A DNA stretch of 64,000 bases from Acrasis kona. Taxonomy: Eukaryota; Heterolobosea; Eutetramitea; Acrasida; Acrasidae. A program made the position numbers and the translations under genes. Positions 42,568-54,425 of the stretch are shown here, piece by piece. Each line of letters opens with the position of its first letter. Within the stretch, counting starts at the first letter, position 1. Below the pieces are notes generated by a model that was not told the origin of the DNA, made no database searches, and worked only from the letters and a program-made list of their open reading frames with translations. The stretch spans positions 62,001 through 126,000 of the forward strand of contig JAOPGA020001688.1 of NCBI GenBank assembly GCA_026419775.2, written 5' to 3'.

Positions 42568-45500
42568 ATGGACGACGACTTTAAAATTAAAGGTGAGTGA
42601 TAAATACATTGAAGTCTAACCTTTTAGCGTGGCCATTTGTTTTTCATGAAAGTGGACGTGGGAACTCGAAAACAGACATTCTATGGCCTTTTTTTCATCA
42701 TGAGCGTGTTGGTTCCAAATCTTCTTTTAGTATAAGACCGTTAATTTTTCACTATGATTACGACGTTGACGAGTATTCACTCATGTTTCTGTTCTATTTG
42801 TTCCACTTTTCACTGTTCAATGGCTGCAAAAAATACATCTTGGTTCCTCTTTTGACCTACTTTTCAAAAGATGAGTCGAAATTTAGAGGATTTCTCTTTG
42901 GCGGTTTGTACTACATTCATTTAATCAACGAGGGGACAGTCCGAGTTTTCGAAAAGCACGTCATTCTACCACTTTTAACTGTCTGGGAGGTTTCGAAAGA
43001 CAGAACCAAGGAATTATCACATTTCAGGACAATACTTTTACTTTATTGGAGTTGGCGCAATACCGATAGTTATACCACATGTTTTCTCCCGATCTACTTT
43101 TATTTCAAAAACGACACATTTACCATTCAACAATTCTGGCCGTTGTTCGGAACACAGAACAGAGTCAACCGATACAATGAATGGAGCATCATTTACCCAT
43201 TCTTCAGATTCCGAAAAGAAATAGATGGAGAACAAAAGATGAGAACGCTACATTTACTTTGGCCAATAGTAAGTCACAATCATACGAATCACATTAAATA
43301 ACGACAAATTATAGTTCAAAACGGAAATTACTGATTTGAAAACATCTGTTCGTATCTTACCATTTGTGTGGGCTAGATCACTATCAACAATTCATCCTTC
43401 CACCGGCCAAGTATTGCACTCCTCTAGAGGCATAATCGGACCAATCTTCTGGAGTTGGAAGCAAGAACTGTACTACACAGACACAACGTGGGGAATATTC
43501 CCCTTTATGGGCTTTTATTCAACAAACTACAAGGACAATGGAAATAAGAACAGTTATGGATATGTGTTGTTGTTCTACTATGCATATGAAAAACAAGATA
43601 CTCGTCTTGTCTTGGGACTACTACCTGCTTTTCACTTTTCATTTTGGAAGGATACTGAAACAGGTAAATTACTTTTGTTTTGCGATTTATTTCTTACTTT
43701 GTAGGTCCATATCGTCACATTATACACGTTTTGTTCTTATTTTTATCTATCAAAACAGAACATGCAAAGAAAGTCCTCCTGTTATTTTATTCTACAATGT
43801 ACATAACAAGAACCAAATATGCTCGCACAAAAAGATCTATTGTTGCTTTGCCACTCTTGTTTTACCATTCAAAAGAAACCTCTAGTCACACATTTTCAAC
43901 AACTTGTTTCTGGCTTCCTTTCTTTTATTATGATACGTCAATTATTTCAGATGAAGCATACAAAGATACAAGTCCATATGTTTTGTTTGTTTCATTGTTG
44001 TACTCTTGTGAGATTGATAGGTGCAAAAGTGACCGGTTCAAAAATCAAATTCATGTAGTGCCTATTTTGATTACAATTTTCAAGGCTCATGAAAATGTTT
44101 ATAATTTTTGGTTGTTTGCTCCGTTCATTTGGTTTAGGTACTCAAATGTCAAAAGTGTAACTGATCAAACAAGCTCACACATAAGAGTTTTGATTTTCCC
44201 ATTGTTTTATTATAATACACTTTACAACAAAGATTATCTTCTTATTATTATGCCACTGTTAGGGTATATCAAAAAATCATCTGATGAGTTTAATTGTTGT
44301 TTGTTCTTATATTTGTTCCGCTACAGCAGGACCAAAAGCAATTATGTTGTTTGGTTCATGCCCTTGTTTGTATATACAAAGCATGATGATAGAACATTAT
44401 TCATCTTTATTCCCCTCATTATATTCTACCTTAAAGATTCAAATAGAAAGTACCTTTACATTACTTTCTTTGGATCAGCTAAAACAAAAGAATCAAATTT
44501 GGTCATCTGGCCGTTGTTCATTGTTGTGAGGTCAGTCGTTTATCTTTATAATTCATTGATCTTTGTAGTGTAAAACTTCCAAAACATCAAATAAGTTTGA
44601 TATGTTTTGGTTTGATTGGTGAAGTAAAGGAAATCAAGCCAGGAGCAGTGGTTTATAAATGGCTTCTCCCATTAAGTGTCTTTGCATCAACAGTTGAGCA
44701 ACCATGGACTTCATTTAATTGCTGGTGGTTACTCCCCTTAATAAATGTGTCAAATGATGGAGATGAAACTGTAAGTTGAATATAAGTCATTTATTGAAAT
44801 TTGTTTTTAGATCTTTAACATGATTGGTATATACAGTTACATCTTTACAAAAGACACAGAAGACAAGAAACACAAATTAATTTATTTTTTTGATTATACT
44901 TTATGTAGTCTTCAATATGACAGTAGCACATCACCAGATCCATATTACGGAACAGTAACAAAAATCAAAACATTTACATGTAATGTATTTCCAATCTTCT
45001 TTTACAAAACATATTATACTGTAAGTAAACCTCTTTTTATACATATTTAATGTTATTTAGACTGCCTCAACTACTACAACAAGGAATTTCCCAAGTCCTA
45101 AAGTTATTACATTCAAAAAGTATAGCTTCACTTTCTTGTATTTGTTTCAAGGTATTGGGTTGTTTAATTATGAGTTTGATACAGATAACCAATTAAGATA
45201 TTATGTTACTTTTCTGTTTTATTATGAAAAAGAGTATGATATCTCTGATAGCAAAAAACATCATTACATGTGTATCTCAATCTTTTGGGTTTTACAACCT
45301 TTCTTTTCACTTATTAAATACAAAAACGAGATGACCTTGTATAGAATTCCAATAGAAATATCAAGTCAAAAAACTACCAAAAAACTCGACATTTGTCAAG
45401 AACAATCATTTTATATTGCACTCCTTGTTTATATGAATGCTGTCAACTATAAAAACTCTATAAATGAATTTGATGTAGACACTACACGGACCTATTCATT

Positions 45501-46941
45501 TTTATGGGTTTTCCATCCAAACGCATGTTTGATTAAACACAAATCAACATACATTATAGGCAACATGTTGGCTTATGTTTATTCAAACAACAAAATACTC
45601 TTTAAGCATATCTGTATATATGTGTTCCCGCTATTTTATTACTCATATGGAGATATTGACTATAAAAACAATGAATTTAAACTTTCATTGTTTTGGTTGC
45701 ATCCTGTTGTTTCATTGTTTTCTTGGAACAAGAGCATGACTTTAGATGGCACAAGTGAGCCAAGAAAAGTAATATGGGGATACTTTTATCCATTGTTCTA
45801 TTATACAAACAGTGATGACAAAAAGATTTTCAATATATTGTTCATACCAACGTTTGATAAATATCGTAAGTTCTTCAACTCTTTTGTTCAACTAACACTG
45901 GTAGAAATTGCAATGTTTAGTTATTGCATAGATAGATTAGCACAGAAGAAAGTTATTTATATGATGCTAATCTTTTATAGAGATAATAATCATGACCAAT
46001 CCCACTCCAATTATTCTCTTTACTTGTTCTGGATATTTTACAAGAGAATTGCGCTTTGTAAAATTTGGAGAAAATGTGAGCTGGAAGATGAATTGCGAAC
46101 TGGGTTTTATGTTTTCTTGTTAGTTTATTACAACCAAGTGAAGTCAATAATGATGTCTAATGCTCAGTTGAAGCCATGTTTTGATCTTTCTTTGTTTTGG
46201 TTCTTTTATAAATTGTTTGCAGTGTTTCATTACTCTTCAAGTTCGAGTCTAGTTCCTAGAACAGATGTTGAATTGGGTGACCTCAACAAAGAGGTCATTG
46301 GTTCTGGGTCTGGTGACGTACAAATTGTTGATGATCTCCAACCTATTGACTATGTCCAACCTGTCAATCCTCAAGATACCAAGCTGGTGGAGCGACTTGA
46401 TGAAATGTTTGTATTTGTTTTATTTTTGTTCTTTGTGTCAAAGAAAAGAGATCCCTACTACTTTAAAATATCTTTGTTCTGGTTTTTACACAGAATTCTG
46501 ACTTTTGTTCGATTCTCGTTTGAAACGCACAGCGTGAAATACGTCATTTACCCGCTCTTCAAATACAATCGCGTTAGGGGTCAGTATACAAAGTGGTGTA
46601 TTGTGCCTTTCTTCCCAATAAAAGTTTCCTTCGTTGCCAATTTGGTAGCCTATGAGAAGTATGTTCAAAAGACTGGCCAGTTAGACGCGAATGGTAAGGA
46701 GATCAAGTCAACAAGAGGAGAGGATAAGTATGTGCGGGTTTTATATCGTGTAGCTCGTTGGCAGAGGGTGGATAATGTTACTAGCACAGAAATCAATCCG
46801 ATTTGGTCATATGAGCGTAGAGATAATCAAGCAGACAAGGAGGACGACTTTAGAACATGGGATTGTATGGGAGGAATTATTGGAAAGAAACGGAAAAGAG
46901 GAAAAGATCAAACGAGATTGTGCTGTTTCTGGTATTGTTAA
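42568..46941 (+). CDS. Giant aromatic/proline (WPLF) repeat protein
   Basis: Seven exons: 42568-42592, 42628-43268, 43315-43663, 43705-44530, 44569-44770, 44811-45020, 45061-46941; all introns 35-46 nt and in frame, giving 1,377 residues. Nearly the whole chain is one degenerate repeat about 25 residues long. Its core is (W/L/F)P(L/F/I)(F/L)xY, for example WPFFHHE, LPLLTVW, FPLFYYN, MPLFVYT, YPLFYYT and WPLFIVV, followed by a short polar loop and a second hydrophobic strand. I count roughly 50 cores. Pro is lost in many units of the C-terminal half (FWIFYKR, LLVYMNA). The tail is basic and Cys-rich (CCFWYC). The pattern of alternating polar and aromatic residues suggests a beta-strand solenoid or barrel on a membrane rather than helices. 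No family recognised. Confidence 0.85.
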
Positions 46942-47283
46942 ATAAATCAGTTTGAGATTCAATGAGATAATGAATACTGCGTGTGGTGTTTTTGTTGACC
47001 CCACTCTGTTTTGATCCAATTTATACGACATTTTCTTTTCATGGAGACAATCAGTGCCAGTTTATTTCCCCAACATTTCGTGTACTGGTGTTACAAATAT
47101 GAATTGAATTTAGCACTGTAACATCGTTTGACGTGGTTAATACCATAAACTTGAATCTGCGCAAGCGGATCAAAATAGAATCCTCAGTTTCTTATATAAG
47201 AATTGACTAAATTGGTATAAACAGCATCCTATAAATAAGCTGTCTGACAGCTGCGCTCAAATTCAACAGAAAAATCACACACA
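46942..47283. promoter_or_regulatory. Intergenic gap with TATA-like element
   Basis: About 340 bp. TATATAAG-like (about 47203) and TATAAATAA (about 47230) lie 50-80 bp before the next start codon and could be core promoter elements. Nothing else seen. Confidence 0.4.
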
Positions 47284-47568
47284 ATGCCCACCATGCAACC
47301 AGAAAGAGTTATAGCAATGTTGGACGAAATCATCTCATACAACTACAGAGAGATAGACCTTTATCGACGTAATATGGATATTTACGAACACATCAAGTAC
47401 TCACAAGAAAATAGAAATCTAGAAACACTTTTCAATCCCAAAAAAGAAAGAAAACAAAAACACAAATCTGTGTCAGAGAAGATGAACATAACCAAAAGTC
47501 CATTATTGTCTAAAACGATATGCAGACTAAGAAGTTTCACATTCAGTCCAAAACTAGGAGACCAGTGA
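47284..47568 (+). CDS. Small basic orphan protein
   Basis: 94 residues, one exon. It starts MPTMQPERVIAMLDE in good context (ACACACAATG) behind a TATA-like box. The first half is helical (EIISYNYREIDLYRRN), the second basic (KKERKQKHKS). No homologue recognised. Too short to be certain, but position, promoter and composition favour a real gene. Confidence 0.55.
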   Translation: MPTMQPERVIAMLDEIISYNYREIDLYRRNMDIYEHIKYSQENRNLETLFNPKKERKQKHKSVSEKMNITKSPLLSKTICRLRSFTFSPKLGDQ

Positions 47569-47648
47569 ACGAAATGCCACCCATAATTCAGGTAGCACTC
47601 GACAAGGAAAATCTAACTTGATGTACAAGAAGTAAATTATACAAACAT

Positions 47649-49285
47649 TTATTTATTATTTTTCGCAATATCCCACGCACGGACCGATCCCAAAATCATT
47701 CCCAATGATGGTCTTCTGGGAGAAAAAACTTCTTTGGATCTAGTACCAGCCTCCAACGCGCTTCCTCTTCTGCCCGCAACATCAAATTTAAAAGGATTAA
47801 ACGGACTCTTTGGGGAGTGAATCGGGGATCCTGCCAACGGCTCCTCATTATAAGAATTCGGGTATGATCCAAAATGGTCACTTCCGTCATAACTCAGAAA
47901 AGAATTTTCATCTTCGTACTTTTCATGTTCGTCGTTAAAGATGGGTGCAGATACTTTGAGTAATGTATTAGGATTTACAGGGGCCACTATGAATGGGTGA
48001 TTTAACAATTCATCCACGGTGGCCCTGTCTGCGGGATCTGGTTTCAAACACATTTGTAGGAATGATTTTGCATCATCTCCTAAAAAATTTGGAATGTTGG
48101 GAACTAGTCGTTCGTTGGCGATGCGGTACAAGATTGAGTATGGACCTCCTGCCGTTGCTAAATGTGGATATGGCAAATCTCCGGTGAGCATTTCTATGAT
48201 GGTGCATCCGAGACTCCACACATCACTAGCTTTACCATATAACCCGTAAAGTATGGACTCTGGCGCCTTTAATTGTTAGCGTATGAATTAATGTAAATCC
48301 TTACCATCCACATGGGAGTTCCAGTAATTTGTTTGTGATTAGAATTTGTTATTTGTTCTACAATGGCATTTTTGCTACTCCCAAAATCAGCCATCTTGAC
48401 AATTCCGTCGTGACTTATTAAAATATTGTCTGCTTTAATGTCCCTGTGTATGACGTCGCAGAAATGTAGGTACTGGAGTCCTAATAGCATTTGCTTTAGA
48501 TATCTCCTGACGATAGACTCGTGCAGAAAAGAAAAGGTGTTGAGAAGAGATGCTATGCTGCCACCACTAACAAATTCAAAAAATATGTTTAGACTGTTTG
48601 ACTTGTAATCTGTTCCAAGATATCTCACTATATTGTCGTGCTTGATTTATAGTTAAATCACGGCAAACATTCATCTTACTTTTAGTGTTTTTAGCATGTC
48701 GACTTCTGATTTTACTGCATTGATTTGTCTTTCGTGTCCACTGCCCTTTAATAAAATAACTTTAACTGCCATGAACCTTCCGGTGTTCAAGTCTAGTGCC
48801 TCATAAACGCTACCAAAGCTGCCAGCACCGATTAGCTTCCCTTACAATAAATTGGTTGAGCTTTTGCTTGACTTACCCTTCTGCCACACAAACTCAGGCT
48901 GTGTGGAGTCGAAGTTTATTCCGATGGTTGGACTCATTGTATGGCGAAAGAACGATTCAGACCATCTCTCCTTTAGATATTCGACCACATTCTTATATAT
49001 GGACGATAAAAGTTCTTCGTTTATGTCCGACTCTGTAATGTCATCTGGCACACTTGAAGGAAGAGGTATGCGCCTCGGAGAATTTTGGATTATAAAGCTG
49101 TTAAAAAGCTTAGCATATAGCCTTCGGCGACATTCGACATTGGTTCTACTCATGGCTGCACGCAGACACTCTATGAATATCACTACATCAGTATCCACTT
49201 GGGACTGTTGCAATAAAAAATTCTTCAAGTGCCCAAAAAGTTGTGGATGCTCCACATAGAATTCTACCACAGAACTCTCATCCAT
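47649..49285 (-). CDS. RGS-domain MAP3K-type kinase
   Basis: Four or more exons from ATG 49285 (MDESSVVEFYVEH). Residues about 1-135 form an RGS-like helical domain: FYVEHPQLFGHLKNFLL, CRRRLYAKLFNSFI, IPLPSSVPDDIT, YLKERWSESFF. The kinase follows: LIGAGSFGSVYEA, FMAVKVILLKG, HRDIKADNILI, ADFGSSKNA, GTPMWMAPES and DVWSLGCTIIEMLTGDLPYP, which is STE11/MAP3K type. The 100-residue tail is Ser/Pro-rich. RGS domains speed up GTP hydrolysis on G-alpha; a fusion to a kinase recalls Dictyostelium Rck1, so the protein may couple G-protein signals to a MAPK cascade. Confidence 0.82.
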
Positions 49286-49542
49286 TTCACAGTCTACAGC
49301 ACCCCAAATACAGGTCACATTTTACAAGCACATTTTTCAAATAAGGCAAACATCAGCAGTGGCCAACCATTGTAATTCAAGTTATCATTACGTCAATTAT
49401 ACTTCAAGCACTCGATAATTATTTTTAGCAGAGAAGACGTAACTTGAAATAGGTTTACGCATGAACCAACGATGAGAGGTAGATACTGAACCAAGTGATT
49501 CACAAATAAAGAAGAGAATTGTTGTTTGTTAAATAAATTTAT

Positions 49543-50280
49543 TTAGTTAATTCCACATCTTCGTCTACATTCAGTAGTGCCTTCTATTGGGACATCTGTG
49601 GGTATTCCATTCCTAATTGCAATAATGATGCTTTCTTGTCGACCGAGTTCCGCGGATAGTGTAGAATTTGGTAGCTTGAAGTATTCTCCTGCAATGGATA
49701 GTGCTCCTGGGTCTTCATGATTATTGGCAGCAATTAAAAGTGCAGGTTCGCATGATAAGTTCTGTTCAAAATGTATGGCACCTTGTGGAACAAAGGTAGA
49801 TAAACCAGCCGAAACATCATTTAGAATGATATTGGCACCATTCTCTGGTGCAATACCGATGAGTACTGAAGTTCCATTAATATTGTAAATTGCTTCGCTA
49901 GCTCTCGGATGTATGTGTGCGCTGTTGATGCCGCATGGTTCTAAATAGATCAAGGTCATCGCGATACCTTGACCAACCAAGGCCGGTAATGTTGCGACGT
50001 TCATTCGTCCTAATGATCCACCTGGGCCTTGTTCGCCTGCGGTCTTGCTTTGTAGAGAGCCAAATAGATCTATAACGAAATCACTTGGTTTAAATTTGTT
50101 CAACTTTTGAGCCGCTGTTAAAACAGCCTTGGTGTCATTTGAATCGCTGCTGGAAACAGGAGCTGATGTGGCCTGGTTAGTGGCGTAGTCTTGAGTCTTT
50201 CTGATGTGTAACGGTGTGCAGTAGGATAGTGTAATGAGTGCACTAAATATCACAATGATTGCTACGCTTATAGATTGCAT
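49543..50280 (-). CDS. Secreted germin/spherulin-like cupin
   Basis: 245 residues, one exon, with a signal peptide (MQSISVAIIVIFSALITLSYC). Residues about 65-225 are a cupin: FVIDLFGSLQ, the metal-site motif PCGINSAHIHPRASEAIY (His, His, Glu) and VPQGAIHFEQNLS with a third His. This is the germin-like / spherulin 1 group, linked with spore or cyst walls in slime moulds and with oxalate oxidase or superoxide dismutase activity in plants. Two Cys near the end (CRRRC) may form a disulfide. Expected to be secreted. Confidence 0.87.
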   Translation of the reverse strand: MQSISVAIIVIFSALITLSYCTPLHIRKTQDYATNQATSAPVSSSDSNDTKAVLTAAQKLNKFKPSDFVIDLFGSLQSKTAGEQGPGGSLGRMNVATLPALVGQGIAMTLIYLEPCGINSAHIHPRASEAIYNINGTSVLIGIAPENGANIILNDVSAGLSTFVPQGAIHFEQNLSCEPALLIAANNHEDPGALSIAGEYFKLPNSTLSAELGRQESIIIAIRNGIPTDVPIEGTTECRRRCGIN

Positions 50281-50645
50281 GTTTTGTTGTGAAAAATCTT
50301 TGTTGCCGATGCGCTCCTATTTAAGGATTTCGTTCCGCGATGTCATTCTAAATAAATCATTAGATCAGAGATAAAAACAAAATTTATGATATTATTAGAT
50401 TAATCATAATTAGATTGTAAATGAAAATATCTAATAGTTAGTTGTTTTGAATGGTTTCAAGATTTGTAAACACTAAAAAAATTTGAACAAGAGCGACTTC
50501 AACATATTGGTGTGTTTGGAAGACCATAAATAAATGATAACCAAAGTAGGGTGTCATTTGACATCATTTAATTTTAGCTTCGACATATTTAGTATTAATT
50601 ATCTATAAATTGCGCTTCCAAACAAGTAACAGACAAAAAATAAAA
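50281..50645. promoter_or_regulatory. Intergenic gap with TATA-like element
   Basis: About 365 bp between divergent secreted-protein genes. CTATAAATTGCG near 50603 could be a TATA box for the surface protein. Nothing else recognised. Confidence 0.4.
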
Positions 50646-52497
50646 ATGAAAACAAAACTCAGTCTAATCGCACTAGTCCTAGCAATATATGCTCAGGCAT
50701 TGTCTCCATTGATAATCAATAACAACGAAGACGTTCAAGTGTCAACAAACCAGTACGGAAAGAGGTGCACAGATGACAATTCTTACCAATTGAAATTTGA
50801 AGATTACTTTGCCACCTATGTCACAGTTGAATTTCCCACTCTCTTCTTTGAGCGGTGCTTCGTTCAGCAAAGTTGAAGTCAGAGTCGCCCCAGAATCATG
50901 CGTTGGAGGTCAGTATGTTAATTTGAAGGCCAATTCCTTCGCATCAACCTACAGCTTCTCCGAGTCTGACGTTGTTTCTGGATCCACCAGAAGTCCAAAC
51001 CCACCATTCGGATATTCTTGTAACATTGAAGTTTCAAACACTGCAATCGGCACACCAATCACCTTTAATTCTGATTGCTCCCAAAGCAGTGCTCTTGACG
51101 TAACCAGCTTAGTCAGAGCAGCACTTCAAGCCAACAACCATAACTTGGTCATTCAATTCAACATTGGATTGAACGACTACCAAAATCAAAAGTTCTGCTA
51201 CACCCAAGGAAATTTGAACGGTCAAGTTTGCGGATTAACAGTCAAATCAGCAAAAAGTGGTGCAACATCTTTCAGTCTGTTGGTCACTCCCACAGCCACT
51301 AGTTCACCCACAACATGTCCAACATGCCCATGCGGCGAAGAAAACCTATCCGGCGACAACAATGCTTTGCCAGCAAGGAAAACTCAATCTGGTTGCCCTG
51401 TATGTAAACAATGTCCTTCGACTGCCTCCCCTACTACCACACAACCAACTGTACAATTAACACCAAGACCCACTTCTAATTGTGCATCTACTTTGTTCAA
51501 TACGCAAGACATTAACATTGGAAGTAGTCCAGGAGGAACGTCCTGCGGTACTCGCGCTCAATACACCTTACAACTTGCCACCACCAGAGGTCCATTCTTC
51601 GTTGGTTTTGACCTTGACCGTAGTAAAGGTTCTGTATCTTCTGCTCAACTGATTGTACAAGGTACCAGCTGCACAGAGCCATTACAGACGCAATTATACG
51701 TTTCAAGGACAAATCCAGGATTTATGATCTCTAATCTTCCAGATGGTGGAATCAATAACCAATGTCCTTTTGACCAAAATACATTCGCCGCGGTCGTTGT
51801 TCCGCTAGATGCTAATTGTAAATCCCAAGCAATTGATGTTAAAGATGCAATCAATGCTGCCTTAGCTAACAATAGTAATCAATTGGTGGTGAATGTTGGT
51901 GTGGGAGGAAGTGGAAGCATCACTGTTAATGGAAATAGCCAGCAACAAAAATCTTTCTCCATAATGGTTAGCTACAATACCTGCTCTACCACTTCTGCAC
52001 CGACTCAAAGCATGACACCAAGCACTACTCCTTCACCATCGTCTAGTTCCCAACCTACCACTGTTCTACCCATCTGTCTACCAACTCCAATTAACAATAA
52101 TTTGAGTGGAGATAACAATGCGTCCCCTGCAAGAAGAACTCAAACATCGAGCTCATGCAACGCCAATTTGAGTGGAGACAATAACGCATCCCCTGCAAGA
52201 TTGTTGCGCAGCGCTGTCTGCTCTGGTAAAGGAGGTTGTGTAAACGGAGTGTGTGTATGTAATGTCGGATTTAGAGGAGAGAATTGCGAAGAACAATTTT
52301 GTATTCCCGCGACATCTTCTCCCACAACTACAAATGTACCAACCACTACAAGACCAATCACTACCACTACTTCAGTCACAAAGACACCAACCCAAAATGA
52401 ATCAGGCGAGGACAACTCAAAGGAGAGCGCAAATACAGCAACCACTATTGTCGCAGGTGCTGTTGGAGCCGCAGCTATTGCAGCAGCCATGCTATAA
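50646..52497 (+). CDS. GPI-type surface protein with two beta domains and EGF; frameshift
   Basis: Signal peptide MKTKLSLIALVLAIYAQA. The frame changes near 50793-50795: the first frame reads to SYQLK and the second from KITLPPMSQLNFPLSS; one T fewer in the TTT run would join them as QLKLKITLPP. No intron fits. Two related beta-rich domains (about residues 40-215 and 270-440) each carry conserved Cys and a strand of the type LDVTSLVRAALQANNHNLVIQFN / IDVKDAINAALANNSNQLVVNVG. Between and after them are Thr/Ser/Pro stalks, three copies of NLSGDNN(A)xPAR, and one EGF repeat (CSGKGGCVNGVCVCNVGFRGENC-type, 8 of its residues Cys or Gly). The end is a hydrophobic tail (TTIVAGAVGAAAIAAAML) with no cytosolic part, typical of a GPI signal. 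Probable cell-surface adhesin. Confidence 0.8.
51343..52200 (+). repeat. Three copies of a 12-codon motif, LSGDNNA(S/L)PAR
   Basis: Copies at 51343-51378, 52099-52134 and 52165-52200. Copies 2 and 3 encode the same 12 residues with four synonymous differences; copy 1 has one residue change and different codons throughout, including TCC instead of AGT for Ser. All sit in Cys-containing linkers. Confidence 0.9.
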
Positions 52498-52873
52498 ACT
52501 TTCTTTTTAATATCATTTTGTTTTTTCTTTATTAATTTTCTTGAATCTAAAGCATTTATCACAACCTTTTCTTCCTTAGGATACAATTAAATCTCATTCC
52601 TCTTACTTATAATTTTAACCTTGATTTCTTTCTCGTATTATCAAGAGCGTAAATACAAATTGTTTTTGATTCAACTAAAGAGATCCAGATTTATGGTTCA
52701 GAAACAACAAACAATAGTTGGAGCGTCATTAAAGCCTTTATATATATATTATTATTTGTTTCTTCGTCTTTCCAAATTCCGCTCCACCAGCGGAGCGGGC
52801 TCCTGATCATTCTAAAATTGTATTATTTATATTTTTAAATCTGAATTTTTTATTAGAAAATATCCAGGATAAC
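52498..52873. other. Intergenic gap with GC-rich hairpin
   Basis: Mostly AT-rich. At 52779-52798 the sequence CCGCTCC, a 6-nt loop and GGAGCGG form a perfect 7-bp stem. No ORF supported. Confidence 0.5.
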
Positions 52874-53539
52874 ATGATGAACATGCACTCACCCGACACC
52901 TTGAATGAAGGCGCTATTATTATTTCTAAACGCATTAATGAGATGTTCCCAAGCGCTGTACCGCATGCTCTTGAAGGCAAAGCGATTGATGAAACACAGT
53001 TTGGACTTACCATGATACAAGCATCCAACATAACATCTAAATATAACAGATACGACACCATCAGCCAGATCATATTTTTTTCAATAGCACTTTTACCTAT
53101 ACCTCTAACTATTTTCGCCATAATATTTATATGCTTATACGGTAGTAGCGTGACGATAACAATAGCATTAGGTATCATTATACCATTTCAAGTAACGTCC
53201 ACATTGTTAGCCTTCGGACTTTATATATCATTAAGACATTACTACATTCCTAAAAAGTTGGAGCAACACATGACAAGGCACCTGAACAGGAAAAACAAGG
53301 AAATATATAACAAAGTCGGCCTCAACCTTCAATTTAGTACAAGAAAACCAACATCAGACGAACCCATCGTAGTTCATCAAATTCACATTCTTCCTTACAA
53401 CGAGGCAGAGAATACGGATTCTGTTCTCGAGTTGGGTGATTTGAGTGTTGAAAAGTATAATCTTCTCGACCATCAAGAAAAACCATTAAATCCTTCGCAA
53501 GTGGTATCACCACCTGGCAACCGAAATAACAAGATGTAG
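52874..53539 (+). CDS. Orphan protein with two membrane segments
   Basis: 221 residues, one exon, start MMNMHSPDTLN. Two hydrophobic segments lie at about residues 65-88 (IIFFSIALLPIPLTIFAIIFICLYG) and 92-115 (TITIALGIIIPFQVTSTLLAFGLYIS), followed by basic residues and a hydrophilic tail of 100 residues (HLNRKNKEIYNKVGLNLQF). The topology suggests a hairpin with both ends in the cytosol. No family recognised. Confidence 0.72.
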   Translation: MMNMHSPDTLNEGAIIISKRINEMFPSAVPHALEGKAIDETQFGLTMIQASNITSKYNRYDTISQIIFFSIALLPIPLTIFAIIFICLYGSSVTITIALGIIIPFQVTSTLLAFGLYISLRHYYIPKKLEQHMTRHLNRKNKEIYNKVGLNLQFSTRKPTSDEPIVVHQIHILPYNEAENTDSVLELGDLSVEKYNLLDHQEKPLNPSQVVSPPGNRNNKM

Positions 53540-54425
53540 ATACCAATACTCATATTTAATGTAAATATAAATGTTATATTTTTTAAATTCAATTTAAATT
53601 CTTTCTTTTTGTTATGAACACCACCTTACCGGTGATTCCGTAATAACACCGATTGCAACGTAGATTTTATCTGCGATAGTTAGCATCCTTCTCAAAACGT
53701 GTCACACATTAAGGCGACCGGAAATTATTTACAACATGGTTGACGAAAAGATGCACAAACCAATCAAACAAAAAACAAGCACGTACTAACACAGGATCAC
53801 GACACAATCAAACATGGAGCCTTATTATTCGTGAAGGCACAGTTGCTGATGCGCCGAACGCCGATTAAAGAGCATAATACGCCACAGTATAATTAGCCTT
53901 CACTTGAAGAGACCTATTAAGCCGAAGCAGCCTATCAAAAGCAAGCGCCTTTGCGCGATATATAATAGCAACCTCCAGGGGAAACTTATGAAAAGTGTGA
54001 ATGCACAAATTAAGCATAGCATGTGACATTCGTCTCACAAAGATTATTATAAGAAAGTGTAACCTTCGGTACTTGAAAAGCCGTTTGTTATTTTTGAAGC
54101 GATGTAGACATTTACTGTTAATTCTGGTTGGAGCTTTTTTGAATAATCACAAAAAGGACTTTAGAAGGAATTCACATGGTCATAAAAAAATAAATGTCAG
54201 ATTTAAATGTGTTCAACCTGTTGTTCGACAGGAAAGCTTAGAATTGAACGTTCTATTTTATAAACCACCATAATTTTAAATTGAAGCCTTTTTTTAGATC
54301 CATTATTTTCTGTTAGGTTGACTTTTAATTTTCATTGGCCCAAATATTTCCTATCGATTTTTATTTTTCACTCTGGCCGTTTGTCTCCTCTACCCCAACC
54401 GACTTTTTCACTATCGATGTGTGTT
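53540..54425. other. Intergenic region without recognisable gene
   Basis: About 890 bp. The short ORF at 54001-54273 starts with ATG but has biased composition and no likeness to anything I know. No RNA fold recognised. Confidence 0.5.

Noticed and set aside
54001-54273. 90-codon ORF between two genes
   Set aside because: No homology, biased composition, and no promoter or context evidence.
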